Below are positions 5,472 through 6,941 of a stretch of 6,941 nucleotides of DNA, piece after piece; position 1 is the stretch's first letter, and the number at the start of each line of letters is the position of its first letter. A program made the position numbers and the translations under genes. The notes under the pieces are model-generated. The model was not told the DNA's origin and searched no databases. It worked only from the letters and a program-made list of their open reading frames with translations. The stretch lies in NCBI GenBank assembly GCA_009783805.1, contig WRCU01000080.1, forward strand, positions 1 to 6,941, written 5' to 3'. Source of the stretch: Oscillospiraceae bacterium. GTDB lineage: Bacteria; Bacillota; Clostridia; WRCU01.

Positions 5472-6194
5472 ATGAAGCTGATGCTGGTATGCTGTGAGGT
5501 ATTCACCCGCGAGGCGTGCAGGGCGATAGCCGGTTCCCCGAACGTGGTGGACGTCGTTTTCACGCCGAAGGGGGCGCACAACGACTCCGCCTTCCTGAAC
5601 AGGTATATAAGGAAGGTGCTGGACGGCGTCGAGGGCGCGTACGACGCCGTCATCATGGGGTTCGCCCTATGCGGGAACGGGCTGCTGGGGATCGGGAGCG
5701 ACAGGTATGACCTGATTATCCCCAGGGCCCATGACTGCTGCGCCATCTTCATGGGCTCGAACGGCAGGTTCAGGGAAGCCTTCGGCGATCGGCTCAGCAG
5801 CGAGTGGTGTTCGACCGGCTACATGGAGCGCGGCACGGCCGTCGTCAGGGATTCCGGCGACGGACCTAGGGATACCGGGTTCGGGGCCGAGTACGCGGAG
5901 CTCGTGGAGAGGTACGGCGAGGAGAACGCCGCCTACCTATGGGAGACGCTGCATCCGGAGCGGAAGGGCGAGAGCGTCGTATACATAGACGTGCCCGGGA
6001 TAAGGAGCCTGGAAGGGGAGGCCATGGCCATCGCAGAGAAGGAAGGCAAGGCATTGGAGGTCCTGCGCGGCGACTCGAGGCTGATCGACATGCTCGTGGA
6101 CGGGGTTTGGCCGGACTGCGAATTCCTGACCGTCCCCAAGGGCGGGAGGATAGCCTACGACCATAGGCCGGAGCGCATCATGACAGTCGGGTGA
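5472..6194 (+). CDS. DUF1638 domain-containing protein
   Basis: The 240-residue product matches the DUF1638 pattern as I recall it. It opens with CCE (residues 7-9), has H36 in KGAHND, the FALCGNG segment with C67, and the hallmark PRAHDCCAIFMGS at 84-96 (H87, C89, C90). The paired Cys and His residues look like metal or cofactor ligands, but the biochemical activity is not established. From memory, the family occurs in anaerobic bacteria and methanogens and is sometimes found near corrinoid-dependent methyltransferase genes; no such gene is visible here. There is no signal peptide or membrane span, so it should be cytoplasmic. GGGAG (5462-5466) lies five bases before the ATG. The sugar isomerase-like gene begins 43 bases after its stop with no terminator between, which suggests one operon. 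The family call is good; the function is open. Confidence 0.8.
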   Translation: MKLMLVCCEVFTREACRAIAGSPNVVDVVFTPKGAHNDSAFLNRYIRKVLDGVEGAYDAVIMGFALCGNGLLGIGSDRYDLIIPRAHDCCAIFMGSNGRFREAFGDRLSSEWCSTGYMERGTAVVRDSGDGPRDTGFGAEYAELVERYGEENAAYLWETLHPERKGESVVYIDVPGIRSLEGEAMAIAEKEGKALEVLRGDSRLIDMLVDGVWPDCEFLTVPKGGRIAYDHRPERIMTVG

Positions 6195-6237
6195 CCGCGG
6201 CCGCGGCTTAGACGCATAAATCGGAAAAGGGGGCGCA

Positions 6238-6941
6238 ATGGGCATGGACCTGACGTTGGGGATAAATCTGGGGTTCGCGGTGAACAGGTACATAGAGCCG
6301 GAGGCGTGGGCGAGGATCGTGGGCGAGGACCTGGGCCTTAGGAGCGTCCAGCTGGTCGCCGACCTCATAAACCCTTTCTGGCCGAAGGGATACCTGGACG
6401 ACCAGGTGGGCAGGATAAAGAGGAGCACCGAGGAGTACGGCATATCCGTCGACTCTGTTTTCACGTGCTCGTATACGAGGGTGAACCACCTATTGAACCC
6501 GGACGCGGAGGCCCGGCGATTTTGGCTCGCGTGGTTCAAGGAGTTCCTCGAGATCGGCGCCAGGCTGGGGGCGAAGACAGGTGGGTCGCACTTCGGGATC
6601 ATGACCTTCGGCACCTACGACGACCCCGCGAAAAGGCAGGCGGTCCTGGAGGAAGGCGTGAAGGGGTGGAGGGAGCTCGTGGCCCATGCGACGAGGCTGG
6701 GCTATGAGTCCGTGATATTCGAGCCGATGTCGGTGCCCAGGGAGATGGCCAACACGATCGAGGACACGCTGGCCATACTGGACATGGTGAACGGCGGCGG
6801 CGGAGTCCCGTTCGGGGTCTGCCTAGACGTCGGCCACGCGCCGCACCCCGACCAGAGGGACCCATACCCTTGGATAGAGAGGCTGGGGGCGGTCTCCCCG
6901 GTGATCCACCTGCAGCAGACCGAGCTCAACAAGAGCCACCA
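6238..6941 (+). CDS. Xylose-isomerase-like TIM-barrel sugar isomerase/epimerase, partial, C-terminus outside the window
   Basis: The first 234 residues are visible and the gene runs off the right edge. It begins like an AP-endonuclease-2/xylose-isomerase-like barrel (TLGINLGFAVNRYIEPEAWA). The metal-binding set fits the D-tagatose/L-ribulose 3-epimerase type: E162 in VIFEPM, D197 and H200 in LDVGH, and H224 in VIHLQQTE; spacings of 35, 3 and 24 residues resemble that family, and the fourth ligand (Glu) would lie beyond the window. These enzymes isomerise or epimerise sugars or sugar phosphates with Mn or Mg. The HLQQT signature reminds me of erythrulose-phosphate isomerase/epimerases of tetritol catabolism, but the substrate cannot be fixed from sequence. 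The ATG at 6238 follows AAGGGGG by about five bases; the ATG two codons later is an alternative. It is likely cotranscribed with the DUF1638 gene. Confidence 0.85.
   Translation, partial: MGMDLTLGINLGFAVNRYIEPEAWARIVGEDLGLRSVQLVADLINPFWPKGYLDDQVGRIKRSTEEYGISVDSVFTCSYTRVNHLLNPDAEARRFWLAWFKEFLEIGARLGAKTGGSHFGIMTFGTYDDPAKRQAVLEEGVKGWRELVAHATRLGYESVIFEPMSVPREMANTIEDTLAILDMVNGGGGVPFGVCLDVGHAPHPDQRDPYPWIERLGAVSPVIHLQQTELNKSH

Noticed and set aside
6195..6206. Perfect palindrome CCGCGGCCGCGG between the DUF1638 and isomerase genes
   Set aside because: Simple CG-only sequence in a GC-rich genome, no T run and no other sign of function; likely chance.

Overview
This 6.9-kb window is GC-rich bacterial chromosome. 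The ribosomal protein S15 gene and the polynucleotide phosphorylase gene are of bacterial type, and the order rpsO, pnp, M16 peptidase is a common bacterial arrangement. Arginine is written mostly as AGG and isoleucine very often as ATA, although third positions are otherwise G/C. Together with the S15 and PNPase sequences this makes me suspect a member of the Synergistota, but that is inference from codon style and recalled resemblance, not a proven placement.

Layout. Positions 1-257 hold the 5' part of a minus-strand gene whose product is mostly a tetrapeptide repeat (hydrophobic residue-Gln-Gly-Pro); it runs off the left edge. Positions 258-526 are a divergent control region with back-to-back promoters, one for the repeat gene and one for rpsO, and a structured rpsO leader. 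rpsO (527-790) ends just before a strong intrinsic terminator. A second, much longer imperfect hairpin (about 851-945) follows in front of pnp, placed like the RNase III-processed leader hairpin that controls pnp in Escherichia coli. pnp (983-3409) is complete in its catalytic and RNA-binding domains and ends in a long glycine/arginine-rich tail. Its stop codon overlaps the GTG start of an M16 zinc peptidase gene (3406-4692).

The right part begins a new set of units. A promoter at about 4728-4756 drives a 59-residue single-span membrane protein (4802-4981), closed by a strong terminator. A second small membrane protein, with two spans (5164-5400), follows behind its own extended -10 element and a leader hairpin. 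Then come a DUF1638 protein (5472-6194) and a xylose-isomerase-like TIM-barrel sugar isomerase/epimerase (6238 to the right edge), 43 bases apart and probably cotranscribed.

How they fit together: rpsO, pnp and the M16 gene form the translation/RNA-decay block, where the notable features are leader structures that could allow S15 and PNPase to regulate their own expression. Five intergenic regions share an extended -10 element beginning TATG, which suggests that this organism relies on this promoter class. The DUF1638/TIM-barrel pair is an accessory metabolic unit of unknown substrate. I found no tRNA, rRNA, insertion sequence or CRISPR array.
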